Positions 48,371 to 60,000 of a stretch of DNA of 64,000 nt are shown here, in pieces. The first letter of the stretch is position 1. Every line of letters starts with the position of its first letter. A model generated the notes under the pieces. The model was not told where the DNA came from. It saw only the letters and a list, made by a program, of their open reading frames with translations, and ran no database searches. Made by a program: the position numbers and the translations under genes. Source of the DNA: Moniliella sp. 'wahieum' (lineage: Eukaryota > Basidiomycota > Moniliellomycetes > Moniliellales > Moniliellaceae); the NCBI GenBank assembly GCA_003971905.1, contig RSEE01000027.1, positions 661,113 to 725,112 of the forward strand, given 5' to 3'.

Positions 48371-50370
48371 TTACCAGGTGTGCATCTGGACCTGACGGTA
48401 GTACACGGCCCACACCAAGGCATAAGTGGCAACCAAGGCGGTCAGTATCACCAGATTGCGCGGGCGAAGCAGACGGGTGGGGGGCGCGGGCTCGCTGACA
48501 GGCGAGGGAAGGGAGACACTGTCCATCCCTTTGCCCAGTCGCGGAGAGGTGGAAGTGGAGGTGGAGGTAGCAGGAGGGTAGGAGGCCATCGCAGCATGGT
48601 ACCCATCCACCGCGCAGTCCATCGCCCCGCGCCACGATCGACGCGAGGCTGTGGCGGCGGCCGCTTGGCTCATTGCCGCCCGCGCAGCAGGAGACCGATG
48701 AGTTGTGCGAGCATCTCACTGTACCGTTCCACCCCTTTGCTGAAGGTCGCACTCCCAGGACGCATGGCAGAGGCAAACGTCAACGCATTGGGGTTGCGCT
48801 TCGGCTCTTCCTCCAGCCCTGACTTGACACCCATCTCGGTTGGGATCAGCAGGAGGCCCGTGTGGTTGTGGCGGACCAGATCCGCCGTTCCATCCGCCGC
48901 CAAGCCAACGACTGGCAGCCCTGAAGCCAGCGCTTCCAGTACCACTTGCCCAAACGTCTCGGTATACGAAGGAAAGGCAAAGATGTCGGCACTGGCATAG
49001 CATGCTGCCAGCGCCTTGCCACGTTGATGGCCCAGGAACAGAGCGGCGACACCCAACTGGGCGCACTCGGCTTCCAGCGCCCGCGCGCCGGGCCGTCACC
49101 AACAAATACCAGTTTCGAGCGCGCGCGCAGTACCGGGTCCAACGAGCGTACGCGGCCACCAGTAGCTGAAGATTTTTTTCCCAGCTTAGCCGGCCCACAT
49201 AGAGCACCACCACGGACGGCGCAGTACACCGGTCGGCGCTTTGCTTTGTGTCGATAGCGGGCGCGTGGCCAAGATAGTGGATGGTTCGGCAGACGGCGAG
49301 GGGGTGGCTGCAATAGCAGGGGCGGGAGAGCAAAAGAGGCAAATGCTGCCTCTGGAATCGCAGCGCCCACCACGGCTTCGTAGGACGGGGGCGGACTACG
49401 CTCAATTCCCTGCGAAAAGGTATCGGGGGAAGGTGTGTGGATGTAGGACCTATCCTCAACACATCCCCATTCGCCTCGTAGCTTCTCATCACGGGCCAGT
49501 GGCTTTAATTGGAACGAAAAGAGTGGTATGGTCAGTCTGTGCGTCTTACACAGCAGATAACATGCAATGCGCATCCCAGTTGACACGTACCGTGAATACT
49601 GTTATCAATCCCACGCGGCCAGAGGGAAACGTTGGAGAAGTTCTTGGATGCTAGCAACGTAGCCGTCGAAGGAGACGGACAGAGGGTATATTCGCACTTG
49701 TTGTGGAGCGAGCGCGTTAGACCCCAAATGGCCCGCTCCAACCAGGGCGCTCCGTACAGACTGGCATAGACGGCAATGTTGGTGTGGTACGAGGCGACCA
49801 TGGGAACCGCAGGGAAATTGGCACGGACAAGAGGAACCATTTGAGCTCCTAGCCAAATGGGATCAATAAAGTGGACCACATCCGGTTGGAAGCGCGCCAT
49901 CTCACGTAGGAACCGAGGGCGGGCAAAGTTGAGTCTGAGGCCAGGGTAGACCACCAGGGGCACGCCCCACGTACCCACGACCGAATGGCCAGCATACGAC
50001 GTCTGGAGTAGGAACATCGAACCATCACACATACATGTCAGCACACCCATCTCCAGTTGACGTTTGCTGGAAAAACGAGAACGCGCTCCTCAGGAAGAGA
50101 CTGACCATCCCGTGTCGGGGCCACAGACGATGACTTGGTGCCCCTCGGCCGCAAGGTGCTCTAGCAACCGCGCCAGCGTACGCGTTACAACAACGTCCAC
50201 TTTGGGCAAAAGTTTTCCGTCACAATGGCCACACGTAGTCGACGACTGTGCCGCGCCCGCGGCGGGAGCGGGACCCAGGCCGCGCCTGGCTCAGGCTCCC
50301 ACCATGCGTTAATACTCGATGGTCGGCCTTGCGTCGGTCGTATCGGGGGACGAAGGGCTACGGCCAAAGT
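48371..50370 (-). CDS. GT4-family glycosyltransferase with C-terminal membrane anchor
   Basis: Retaining GT-B glycosyltransferase, closest in pattern to the SQD2 and bacterial mannosyltransferase (MgtA/PimB-like) group. The N-terminal donor lobe begins RRLRVAIVTENF near 50245 and has LLEHLAAEGHQVIVCGPDTG near 50165-50105. After an intron (about 50103-49996) comes FQPDVVHFIDPIWLGAQMV and MVASYHTNIAVYA. A second intron is at 49590-49503 (GTACGT donor, TTAAAG acceptor). The C-terminal lobe has VVVLYVGRLSWEKNLQLLV, KLVFVGDGPARG, and the GT4 signature YTETFGQVVLEALASGLPVV near 48960. The chain ends with a hydrophobic helix (LVILTALVATYALVWAVYYR near 48445) and a short tail, so it is probably tail-anchored in ER or Golgi. 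Frame breaks lie near 50200, 49190, 49090 and 48665. The start is uncertain. Confidence 0.85.
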
Positions 50371-52251
50371 CGTGGTCAGTCAGACTGGGAACGGGCGGCG
50401 GCTTGTCGGACAGCGGCGGACGCGATGTGGTTCAGCATCGTGCGTTTCGACGTGTGGTCGGGAATGGGTGGAGGGAGGGCAATGGGCGAGAAGAGGCTCA
50501 TTGTAGTCCAAACAGGGGTGGGTGGCACAGCAACACCGGGTGGGGCCTGAGGCGCCTGAGAGGGATGAGGCGCAGGAGTCGGGGGGGGGGGCGAGGGCGT
50601 GGGCGACAGGAGGGATGGCGATACATTTATACTGCCGGGGGCGAGGGGCGAGAGAGGGAGTAAACTGTGATCCCAGAGCGCTCGCATGCCCGTCAAGGCG
50701 CATGCCATGTGTGCACACTGACAAAGCACTGGCATAGCCTGCCGATGGCAGTATCGCACCCAACGTCGGCGATGCGATAAAGCCACCGTGCGCGTGCGTT
50801 CAATGCGGCAGCGGCAGAAGAAGTGCCTCGGCGCCACTTGCATTCTCGATCTCTATCCAGCACCGGCCGAGACTGGCGCGGAAGTGCACACTGCCCTCTT
50901 TATGAATCACTGCCCGCGTGTCTGAGGGCGCGAGCAGCAACACCAAGATAGCCGCTGCTGCCTCGGCGCTTCCGCCAATGGGAAAGCCAGTGTTGTAGCT
51001 ATAGAAACGGCACGTGCTGTAGGCAATGCCAGCTGCAGCTGTTTGGCGTCTGGGGCAGCGAACGACAGCCGGACACTTATCAGCAAGTCGAGTCTTGTCT
51101 CCACCGGCATTGCAGCACACCTATCTCTAGAGGAGAGGAGTACGCAACGCGCCGGGAACGCTGTCCCGTTGAGAGACCCTACCGTACCGGGGCCCGGGGC
51201 TGGCCCGCGGTTTGAGGCCTGAGGCCAGAGGCCTGATACGAGGACGCGTGCCGGTGGCTTGGAGAGGCCTTCTCCCTCATTAAAGATCTCTTTCCTCCTC
51301 CTCTCTCCTCCCTCCTCTCTCCTCTCCCGCTTCGCCCGTGGTATGTGAGACGAGTGGCCAAGTGGCGAGGGCAGGCGCGAGGCGGGCGTCCATCGATGAC
51401 ATCCTCCGCCAACAGCAGCACCCCGACGGGGCGGAGCGTGATGCAGTGATGCGATGCCCGCGCCGACGAGACTGGATACTGGATGCTCGAGCGGATCGTT
51501 GGGCCTCCTCCAAGGGGGTGAGACGGCACGTGCGCACTGCTCCGCCAGCCGCCTCGCCCGGGCAGCTTCAAGAACCCATCACGTGGCCAATGAACCAAAC
51601 GGCGGCCAGCCATCTGCATTTACCCCACACGTGTCTTTGGCGTCTTTCTCCCGCCGTACTACCTGGCCGTGCACTCCATCCACGTGGAACCATTACATCA
51701 GCTCATACACGCCTCAGGCGTCACGCGTCACGGAAGCTTGAGCGCGTTGCCCGTCACGTGCACGACCGCGCCCCGGTCGGTAGAAGCTCTTCGAAGCCAC
51801 ACGCCCACTCTGCCAATTATGGGGTCACAGACAAGTAAAATGAGAGGCAAGCAGCACGGATGCTTGTGCATACAGTCCAGCCAAGTACAAGTAGGCCTGC
51901 CTGCACTGAGCCGTGCATGCTGGCGATACGGACACAGGGCTCAAGGGGACGGGGACAGGGACTACGGGGGGTTGCGTTGCGAATGGCAACTCGCAACCGA
52001 GGAGAAACGGGGGGACAAGTAAACGAGAGTGGGACTGCATCAGCAGCCAGGGTGAAGCGTGATGAGACAAGGTAGGGAGGGACACGTTGGGAGGTTGGGT
52101 TGGTAAAAATGGAGCACTGGTCCTCAACTCCAGAGAAATACCTGGTGTAGAGCCAAGCAAGGGGGGGTGGGGTGGCGATGTCAAAAGATCAATGGCCCAA
52201 ACACTCGGCGGCCACTTCGAATCCAAAGACCAGCAAGGGAACCACACCATT
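50371..52251. other. Intergenic region with one weak candidate gene
   Basis: Apart from the weak candidate at 50800-51110 I see no gene. A G/A-rich run at 50578-50625 includes nine G in a row, and a GAGGAGGAGAGAGG-type purine tract (minus strand) is at 51285-51330. Bases 51230-51245 carry GGCCTGAGGCC words like those at 40460. Confidence 0.45.
50800..51110 (-). CDS. Possible small protein, unrecognised
   Basis: A frame starting MPVETRLDLLISVRLSFAAP at 51110 joins, after a one-base shift near 50985, with a frame reading GGSAEAAAAILVLLLAPSDT and ending at 50800. The two halves have the alternation of charged and hydrophobic residues of a real small protein of about 100 residues. I recognise no family. 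It could equally be chance in GC-rich DNA. Confidence 0.25.
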
Positions 52252-52950
52252 TTAGAACTTGATCAGCTCGTTCTCAAGGGCAAACCAGGTCCCGGCGGCG
52301 GTTGCGGCCGCAACAATGGCGAGCAGGAGAGCGACGAGCGGCAGAGGCACTTGTGGGATGGCGACGATTTGGTTGCCAGCTGGGCACGGAGCTTTTCGTT
52401 CTCGGCCTGCAGTTGGGCCGGGGTGAGAGGCTTGGCAGGAGCGCCGTTGCGGGACCCCGAGACAGCCGACTCATCTTCCGGTTCTTCGGGCACAGCGGCC
52501 GACTGGGGCGGGAGGTAGGCAACACGGATCTTCTGCTCACGAATCGACTCCTTGTCCTGCTTCTCCACCACGGGCCAAAAGTCGGCGTAGGACATCGCGG
52601 CCAAGTTGGCGGGAATGGGGGCAGACTGGATCAGAAACTTGTCGCGGCACTTGGCGTTGAGCGGCGGCTCGGCCTGCATGGGCTGCAGCATGATCTGCAC
52701 CTCGGACCTCTGCCCGGCTCGATGCGGCCCGAGTTGGGCTTGACGCAGTACTGCTTGGGCGCGGTGGTCTTGATCTTGAAGGCAATGGGGAACTTGTTGG
52801 GGTTGCTGATGAGCAGCGGGCGGGTGACCAGCTCAGTTAATGGGCGCGGGAAGCCGAGCTGGGAGTGGGGCGTAAGGCTGGAGGACGAGGAGAGTCAGAA
52901 GCGAGAGCAGGCAGGAGGGGGCGTGGCGCGTGGACGTACTCGACAGACAT
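52252..52950 (-). CDS. SCS2: VAP/Scs2-type ER contact-site protein
   Basis: Tail-anchored ER protein that binds FFAT motifs through an MSP domain and tethers ER to other membranes. The start at 52950 opens an 11-base exon. An intron at 52939-52878 (GTACGT donor, CTCCAG acceptor) follows, and the spliced product begins MSVDLTPHSQLGFPRPLTEL. The MSP core has NPNKFPIAFKIKTTAPKQYC and VKPNSGRIEPG, the FFAT-binding region of the family. After a break near 52715 come VQIMLQPMQAEPP and KCRDKFLIQS. A linker and a coiled-coil (LQAENEKLRAQLA) lead to a C-terminal helix IPQVPLPLVALLLAIVAAAT, reached after a shift near 52372, with a short lumenal tail ending IKF. About 230 residues, normal for VAPs. Confidence 0.92.
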
Positions 52951-53574
52951 GGCACGACGGGGGCGGGGGTGGGGGCGAGGGCGGGGTGGTGGTGTGGTGG
53001 CCAAGCGTTCTGGGGGTGCGAAGACTTGGGCTGGACGGCCGAAGCACGGCAGGGCCAGAGTGCTCAGGGGCAGCGTAGGGTTGCACAACGACACGCCGTG
53101 GGCCAGCGCGTCGTGAAAGCAGGCGACACTGGCGCTGTGCGGGGCGCTGCGTCCCCACATTGGGCGCAACCCTAGCGGGATTCGCCGGCGGGGATTCGCC
53201 CCACCAGTGCGACAGGAGAGCTAGTAGCCCCCACACGGGGCAGCGGTGGGCGCGGGCAGGCGTGCGCTGTGCTGCGCGCTGCTGCGCTGTGCTGCGCTCT
53301 GTGCTGCGCTGTGCTGCGCTCTGTGCTGCGCTGTGCTGCGCTCTGTGCTGCGCTGTGCTGCGCTGTGCACTGCCCACGCGTCCCCGCATTCTGGGCGCGC
53401 CAACAATTAACAACGCGACCCACCCCGTCTGGGCGCTGAGCCTACTACAGCCTAGGACTCGAGCCTAGGACTAGAGCCTAGGACTACAGCCAAAGTCTAC
53501 AACCCCACCCCGCAGCCATGCGCTGGGATGCGCCTGCCGCTGCCCCTTGCACCACAGCCTGCCGCGCCAGGCTA
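52951..53574. other. Intergenic region
   Basis: 5' side of the VAP gene and 3' side of the next minus-strand gene. It is dominated by the CTGTGCTGCG microsatellite (separate entry) and a CCTAGGACT/TAGAGCCTAGGAC repeat at 53447-53482. Confidence 0.5.
53265..53370. repeat. GCTGCGCT/GTGCTGCG tandem repeat
   Basis: About 105 bases of alternating GTGCTGCGCT and CTGTGCTGCG units, with a higher-order period of 24-26 bases (GCGCTCTGTGCTGCGCTGTGCT). Reading frames through it are all open, so it produces false ORFs on both strands. Confidence 0.9.
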
Positions 53575-56444
53575 TTACGCAGATAAAGCATTCGCACCCC
53601 TGCCCCCGCCACACAGCCCCCCCGCCGCGCCCCACGCCTCACCCCGCGCCGCCGCCCCGCCGCCCCTTGCGGCCCTTGCCGCGGCTTGGCCCTGGCGCCG
53701 GCACTGCTGACGGCGTCCCCGACGGCGCCCCGATGCGCCGCCCGCCGCCGCCGGCGCTGGCCGCGACACTGGGCGCGTGAACCAGGCTGGGTCCCCGCTG
53801 AACCGCGACCCCGGCGGCGGATGGGCGACGTGGGACGACGGCGGTGGGACGTGGACCCGGGCACCCGCGGCCCCTCGGCTGCTCCACCGCCGCGTCCCCC
53901 CCTTCTTGCTGCGTTTGCTGCCGCTCGCACGTGTCTCGGCCACGGCCGCCGAAGCCGGGGCTGCCGTCGCTTTCCCGTGGCCGGTAGGTGCCACGACCGC
54001 GGGCCCGCGACCAGCCGGGGCGGCGACGGGCTTGCGGCCGCCATGCGACCAGGCTGGCGCTGGCGCGGCCGGGCAACGCCACCGCGGGCGCCAAGCTCGG
54101 GTTGCAAACATAAAATCGTCGTCTTCAAACTCGTCGGCCCAATCAATTTGGCCCAGCGGCATACGAAGCAGATCCGAGCTCGCCAACGGCGGGGGCACAG
54201 CTACAGCCCCAGCCGACTTGGGCTCCGCTGCCTGCGTCTCCGCACGTTTCGTCTCACTAGGTTGCGGCGCAGGCTGGCGGTCTGTGGGGACGCCCGCTGG
54301 CGGGGCCGTCGTCGTTGCCGCCGCAGTAGCAGTAGCAGCAGGAGTCACCTTCCCCTGCCGTTTGCCTTGCGAGGACGGCGGGGCGAGAGCGGTGCCCCGT
54401 TCCCCGCCCCCTTCGTTGTCCCATTGCCCGTGCCATCCAGACTCTGCGACTGGGACACAGGCGGTGGATTGGACACCCCCCGTTTTCTCCCTTTCTTTCC
54501 AGGCGCCGGCGAAGGGTCGGTAGGTTCCCTTTCCGGTCGGGATGGTTTCTCCGGAGCCGGGGGAGGCGCATGCGCAGGATGGCCAGACGAAGGCTCGACG
54601 GGCTGAGGGTGCGCGGGCTGCGTCGCGGCAGGTGGCCCAGCGCGTTGGTGAGCGCCCGCGTTCGCACGAGATTGCTTTTCAGCCGCCGCGAGCCTTTCCT
54701 TGCGCAGGCGTTCTTTTCGCCCACCACGATGGGTCTTGGAAGTACTCGGCCCTGGCGCACGAGTGTCTTGAGGTGGGACAGGGTGAGGCGGAGCTGCCGA
54801 GCCGGCGGAACCGCCAGCCCTTTGCCCTTGGATTCGGGGTGCGCTTTGGTCATTGTCCCAGGCCCCGCTGGGGAATCAATTGTTCCTTTCCCACCTTCCG
54901 CTTTCGTAACACTTGCACTGGGCGGGGGATGCTCAGCAGTCGTTTGTGAGCCCTTTTTCTTGGCCTTGAGAGGTGCCTTGGCCCCCGCCGATACTGTCGA
55001 GGGAGTCGGCGCCTGTCCACTTGCCTTTTTGTTGTACCATTTGGTTGGCCTGGGGGCTGTGCGGCCGTAGGAGGGACGTCTCGTGGCCTCCCGTTTGGAG
55101 GGTGGTGGGCAGAGAGAGGTACAGCGACACGGGTGGTAGTTGGCTCAGCGTTGGCCGTCACAGTTGTGTTTTCTTCTTTTTTGGGGCGGGCTCCACGCCA
55201 GTGAGGAGCGGAGCAGATAGGTCGGCCACCTCCCTGCTCTTCCTTTGGTTGCCAGGTTCGACAGGGGCGGCGAGAGCATGAGTAGGAACAGGGGATACAG
55301 CCGCGGAAGACGGAGTGGAGCCACCGCTACTCTGCATTCGTACCTTGCGAATCCGCTCTAGGATCGAATCGATGGCTTGCGTCCCGCCGTCGGCGCTAGC
55401 ACGAGCCGAATCATCCGTACTTGGGGGCGCATACTTGCTATCCATCGAGGTGCGCGACGAAGGCAGCAGAATCGACCCCACCGTTTCTTTGGCCCGATCT
55501 GGCGCACCGGTTCCCACCTCCTTGGTGGAGGGTGGGTCGTGCGCGGCCTTGCCAGTGGGCGGACAGGCCGAGACGCTGCTGCTGCGCCCGAGTGCTGGCG
55601 GGTGGGGGGCGCTACAGAGGATTCGAGTGGCGTGGTCGCTGCGGGGGGGGAAGCGGGCGAATCCCAAGTCGTTCAGCTAGAGACAAGGTACGTTTGGTAC
55701 TGCCAGAAGAGGATGTGGAGTGCTGGGCCTTCGTGTGCGCTTGGTTCTTACTTTCGGCTCGGGGCTGGCCCGGTCCAAACCAGCCGTCATCGTCCTCCTC
55801 AATCGATTTGGACGACTCCACTGGCGTCGCCTCCGCAGCCACACCGCTAGGGGCTTGGGTAGCGGACGTGGCGTACTTACTAGCCAACGAGCCGGAAGTG
55901 GAAGCTTCGGGCGCGGTCGCGGTCGATCCGGATGCAGCGGCAACGGCCATTTTGGCAGCTTTTCGGCGCTCCTCATCGGCGCCAAGCCAGCCACCAGGGC
56001 CAACACTTCCAGCCGCTCGTCGCCCACTGTACGGCCAGCCTCGATAAACTGCTGCATATTAGGTGGCTTGGTGATGGCCAGCGGATCGCGACGACAGCTC
56101 ATCCCAGGATACCCCCGTCCCGTATAGGTGTACTTGTTGCCGTGCACGCGGCGCACACTGGGGAACTCGATACGCGGAGGAAGCGAGTCTGAGATGCGAG
56201 CGCGCGCTGTGTGTAGTTTGCCTCGTGAGAGCTCTGGTGATTGAGATTGAGGGGGGAGCGGGGGGGGGAGGGTCAGTGGCTGCGGGAAAAGGAGGAGGAG
56301 AGAGGGCGACGCACCGTGGCGGCTGAGGGGCTTGTGCTGTTCGTCCCACACGTGCTGGAGAAAGGCGTGAGAGCCAAAGGATTCGTGGAATTCACAACTC
56401 GTCGGGGCCGGGGCCGACGTGGAAGAGGTGGTCATGGAGGTCAT
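53575..56444 (-). CDS. Long disordered protein, function unknown
   Basis: From ATG 56444 (MTSMTTSSTSAPAPTSCEFH) an exon ends at 56315. An intron at 56314-56234 (GTGCGT donor, CACCAG acceptor) continues in phase as ELSRGKLHTARARISDSLPP. The next 110 residues look structured and are the best handle: RIEFPSVRRVHGNKYTYTGR, then PLAITKPPNMQQFIEAGR and ERLEVLALVAGLAP. The rest, with many frame breaks, is low complexity (Ser/Pro/Ala/Lys) with acidic patches such as SIEEDDDGWFGPG and IDWADEFEDDDF, ending in a Gly/Arg-rich segment. I do not recognise the family. The acidic Trp-Phe patches could be short protein-binding motifs. The 3' end at 53575 is the least certain boundary. Confidence 0.5.
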
Positions 56445-57030
56445 GGCGGGAGAAGGGCCGGTGCCCCAGGCGGCGGGATGGAGGATGGTGGGATGTGGAT
56501 GGGAGTGGGAGTGGGGATGGGAGTGGGAATGGGGATGAAGATGGAAATGGCGCTGGAGATGGCGATGGTGATGGCGATGGAAATGGAAATGGAATGGGGT
56601 TCGTTGACCAGGGCCAGACGAGCGGCAGGGCTGGAGCATCCAGGAGCAGGCGGCACGAGGCTTGAAGCTTGAATGTTTGAACTGGACGTTGAACCTTGAA
56701 GCTTGAAGCTTGAAGCTTGAAGGGCTACGACGAGTATTGGCTGCGCATCGAGCAAGGCTGCCCTGCAGACGGTGAGTCCCACCGCTGAGCCTCAGCCATC
56801 AGCGCCCCCCACCGCGCCAGCGACTCCTGGCGGTGCGCACGCGGGCAGTGTGTCTGTCCCTGCCATGCAGCCGGCGTTGCCGTGCGAGGCGCATCGACAC
56901 TGGCCGGGTGCGGCGGCGCCTCCCAGACAGCACACACCAGCCCCGTGTTCCTGCATACGCGCGGCGTGGTACTCTGCCCATCCCACGCCCCCCTCGGTTC
57001 CTGTCCAGCACAGTATATTGATTGCAGCGT
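56445..57030. other. Intergenic region with His-codon repeat and AAGCTT array
   Basis: Promoter side of the disordered protein and 3' side of the RhoGEF gene. Bases 56455-56595 are a GGGATG/GGAATG/GATGGC microsatellite that reads as a His/Pro/Ser repeat on the minus strand, open and in frame with the gene below, so an upstream start is possible. Bases 56660-56722 are an array of TTGAAGCTTGAAGC words. Bases 56770-57030 are CDS-free in my reading. Confidence 0.5.
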
Positions 57031-60000
57031 CTACACCTCCACCGCCTCGCCCGGCGCGACCGGCGCGTCGGACACGCCGGCCGCCAGCACCAGCGCGTAC
57101 ACCCGCTGGTCCTCCATCCCAGGCCAGCCGACGGGTGCCGCTGCAGCAGCAGCCGCGGCCCGCTGCCGCCGCGCCGCCGCCCCGCAGCAGCGCCACGCCC
57201 GCCCGCGCACCACCTGCACCAGCTCGCCGCTCGTCGCATGGCGCACCTCGAGCATGTTGGCACTCACCCCCACCACGTACGGCGCCACCGCCACCACCCG
57301 CCGCGGCTCGCTCTCCCACCGGAATCCATCCCGCAGCCGCGTCCACCCCGACGCCGCACATACAGCCCCACCCGCTCGTAGCACATCAGCCATTCGTCCC
57401 GCCCCACACAGAACGCGGCCAGCACGCGGGCGCCCGTCAGCTCCGCCCGCACCGCCTGGGCCGTCGGCTCCCGCCCCCTGCCGCTGCGCCCAAGCTGCGA
57501 CGAGTGCGGCGAGCTGGCCTGGTGCGCCGAGCTCGGCCGCGACGACAGCGCCCAGCTACGCAGTTTCGAGGCCATCCCGCCCGTGTTGCGCCGATGCATC
57601 GTCCCTCGGGCGGGGGATGCAGCGCGCGGGCAAACTCACCCTGCGCGCCGTCGCCTCCGGCCGCAAGATCTCCACCTTGACGTGCGCACCAGAACCAAGT
57701 GCCCCCCTGACCACATGACGCCGCGCACATCCCCCTCTGCCACTGGCGGTAGCGGCCGAAACACACAATCCGGTCCGTCGATGGGCTGGTCCGGCGCAGG
57801 CACCCGCCGCAACGAGGGACCCTGCCAGGCAGCTTGGAACAAGTCCCACTCCACCTCCCACTGCCGCACTTGCACGCCCCCCGGCGCGTGGACGGCACAC
57901 AGCACGCGAGTCAGATCCGCCAGTTGCAGGACGCAAAAAATACCACGTCCTCCACCATCTTGGTGGCGCACTGGGAACAGCGGCTACGGCACGGTGCGGG
58001 GCGCGACCGCGTCCAACGGGTAGACGGACAATTGCGAGTCGATCAGCAAAAGCAAAAGCCCACCCTCGGGCGTGCTAATCACCCCCACATCCTTCAGACC
58101 GGGTATGTTCTTCACCATGGTCCACATGGTCGACGGATCTTCCTTCCATCCGATCCACAGCCCCGCCGGCGGCCCCTCGGTCACCACCGCCACACGCTCC
58201 CTGCCATCGCGGGTGGTGAAGGTGACAGCAGCCCGAATGCACCGGTAGCCCGGGGTTGCATCCCGCGGGGAAGCCGCGCGGATGTCATCCTCCGGAATGG
58301 TACTTGCCCACTCGACTGCATGCGTCGGCGAAGCGACCAAGCCAAATGACTGTTGCGCCATAAGGTCCAGACGAAACGGTGCGACGGCGGCCAGTTGGCG
58401 AGAACGCGCTTCGATCGACAACTCGAGCACCGACTGCAGCGCCTGCCGCTCTTCCTCGTCCTTCATATAGATGATAGAGCTGCGAGCTGTACTCATGTGC
58501 CGGTACGCGACAGGGTACACTTTGCCCCCCGCTCCCGACGCGATACTGATCTTGAGAGGCGCGTCGGAGAAGGTGCCGAGCACAAGCAGTTCCAAGGGGA
58601 TCGGCTTGGGGACCCAAGCGGTCCCCAACGAGCGATAGTTAGCCAAATGCAATACCAAGAACCAAATCGTTTTCCATATGCCCCTTGGAGTAAGGGCGAG
58701 AGCAGGGAACAGTGGACGTACTCGTTCATCAAAGGCCCACCCATCGCACGACTCATCCTCAGGCGGGTCGTTGGGATCCGGGGCAAATGCATTGGGACGA
58801 CGTTGCAGTAGGAAAAAAGACTTGTCTGTCACGACCAGCATTAGAGTCATCACCTTGGTCCCTAAGGAACTTTCCAGCTTGCGGTACACGATGCCTTCGT
58901 ACACCACGCCCTTCTGGGCCGGGGCCAAGCCGAGCGCGGCGCGGAGGTGGGTTTCGCCAATTTCCGGCTCGGCAGGCCAGACTAGTTTCTCGCTCCAAAT
59001 GTACGCTTGCGCAATCGCTTCGGCAGGTGCAAGTATGTGGCGCTGCTGCCAGATGAGGAGGTCACGAATCCGAGCCATGGCATTGCTCAGCCCATCTCGC
59101 TCCTGCTCGTCGGTGTGACTTCCTTCGTTGGAGATAAGCAACTCCATCCGCGCCAGCAGTACCAACGGACGATGCAGTACGAGTCGACGCTCAACCGGTT
59201 CGGCCCGGACCAGGTGGACGGGGCGGAAAGGTACGCGGCCAAGCCCTTGTCACGCTGCTTGGCCAGGTCCAGCTGGCTTTGATCAAGTAGTATTTTTGGG
59301 CATAGCTCGTGAAGCATTGCGACACGTCGTGGTCCAGCGCAGAAAGCACCAGGTCGCCCACCCCACTCACCATCGCATCTCCTTCTACCAGCCGGTGCGC
59401 AGCGCATGCAGCAGCGCCTGAGCCCAATCAATGCACGGCTGCAGCACCCTTGCCCGTCGTTCGCACCACCTTGGACCGGATCTCTTGGTGTCCCAGATCG
59501 GCCCAGGGCACAAGAGGGCGCTTCAATTCAACGTTGGTCGGGGTCAGACTGTACCTCCCCTCGTCTTCCGGCACGCTTCCCTGTTCCAGCGAGGGCAGCC
59601 AGACCGATTGGATAGAGCAAGTCCCCCACGAACTCGGCTTGGTGTTTGGATCAGTTCGTACATCTGGTTCTGCCGGTTGATCTCGGCGCTTTCCAACTGC
59701 TCCCACACGTGCATCGGTACCAACTCTTGCCATGACGGTTTGGTTTTCGTCCGCAGCACCGTTTCCAGAGCACGGTCGAGCCCGTGGGAGACCAACAACG
59801 GGTCTGAACGGATCGGGACCAATTCCCTGGCGCTGCAACGCAAGGAGCTTCCGGGTGGGAGAAAAGGTTTGTAGTCTCACTACGCGAGTGGGAGGCCAAC
59901 GAGTTAGGACCCTCGGTCGTCGGTGCCGAGGACAGGCTGGATGCGTTGAGATGGGAAAAAGATGTCCATCGTTGGCCCGAACCAGAGACGACGACCGGGC

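Noticed and set aside
53160-53468. Cys/Ala-Leu-rich small protein in the microsatellite
   Set aside because: Produced by the GTGCTGCG tandem repeat; all six frames are open there.
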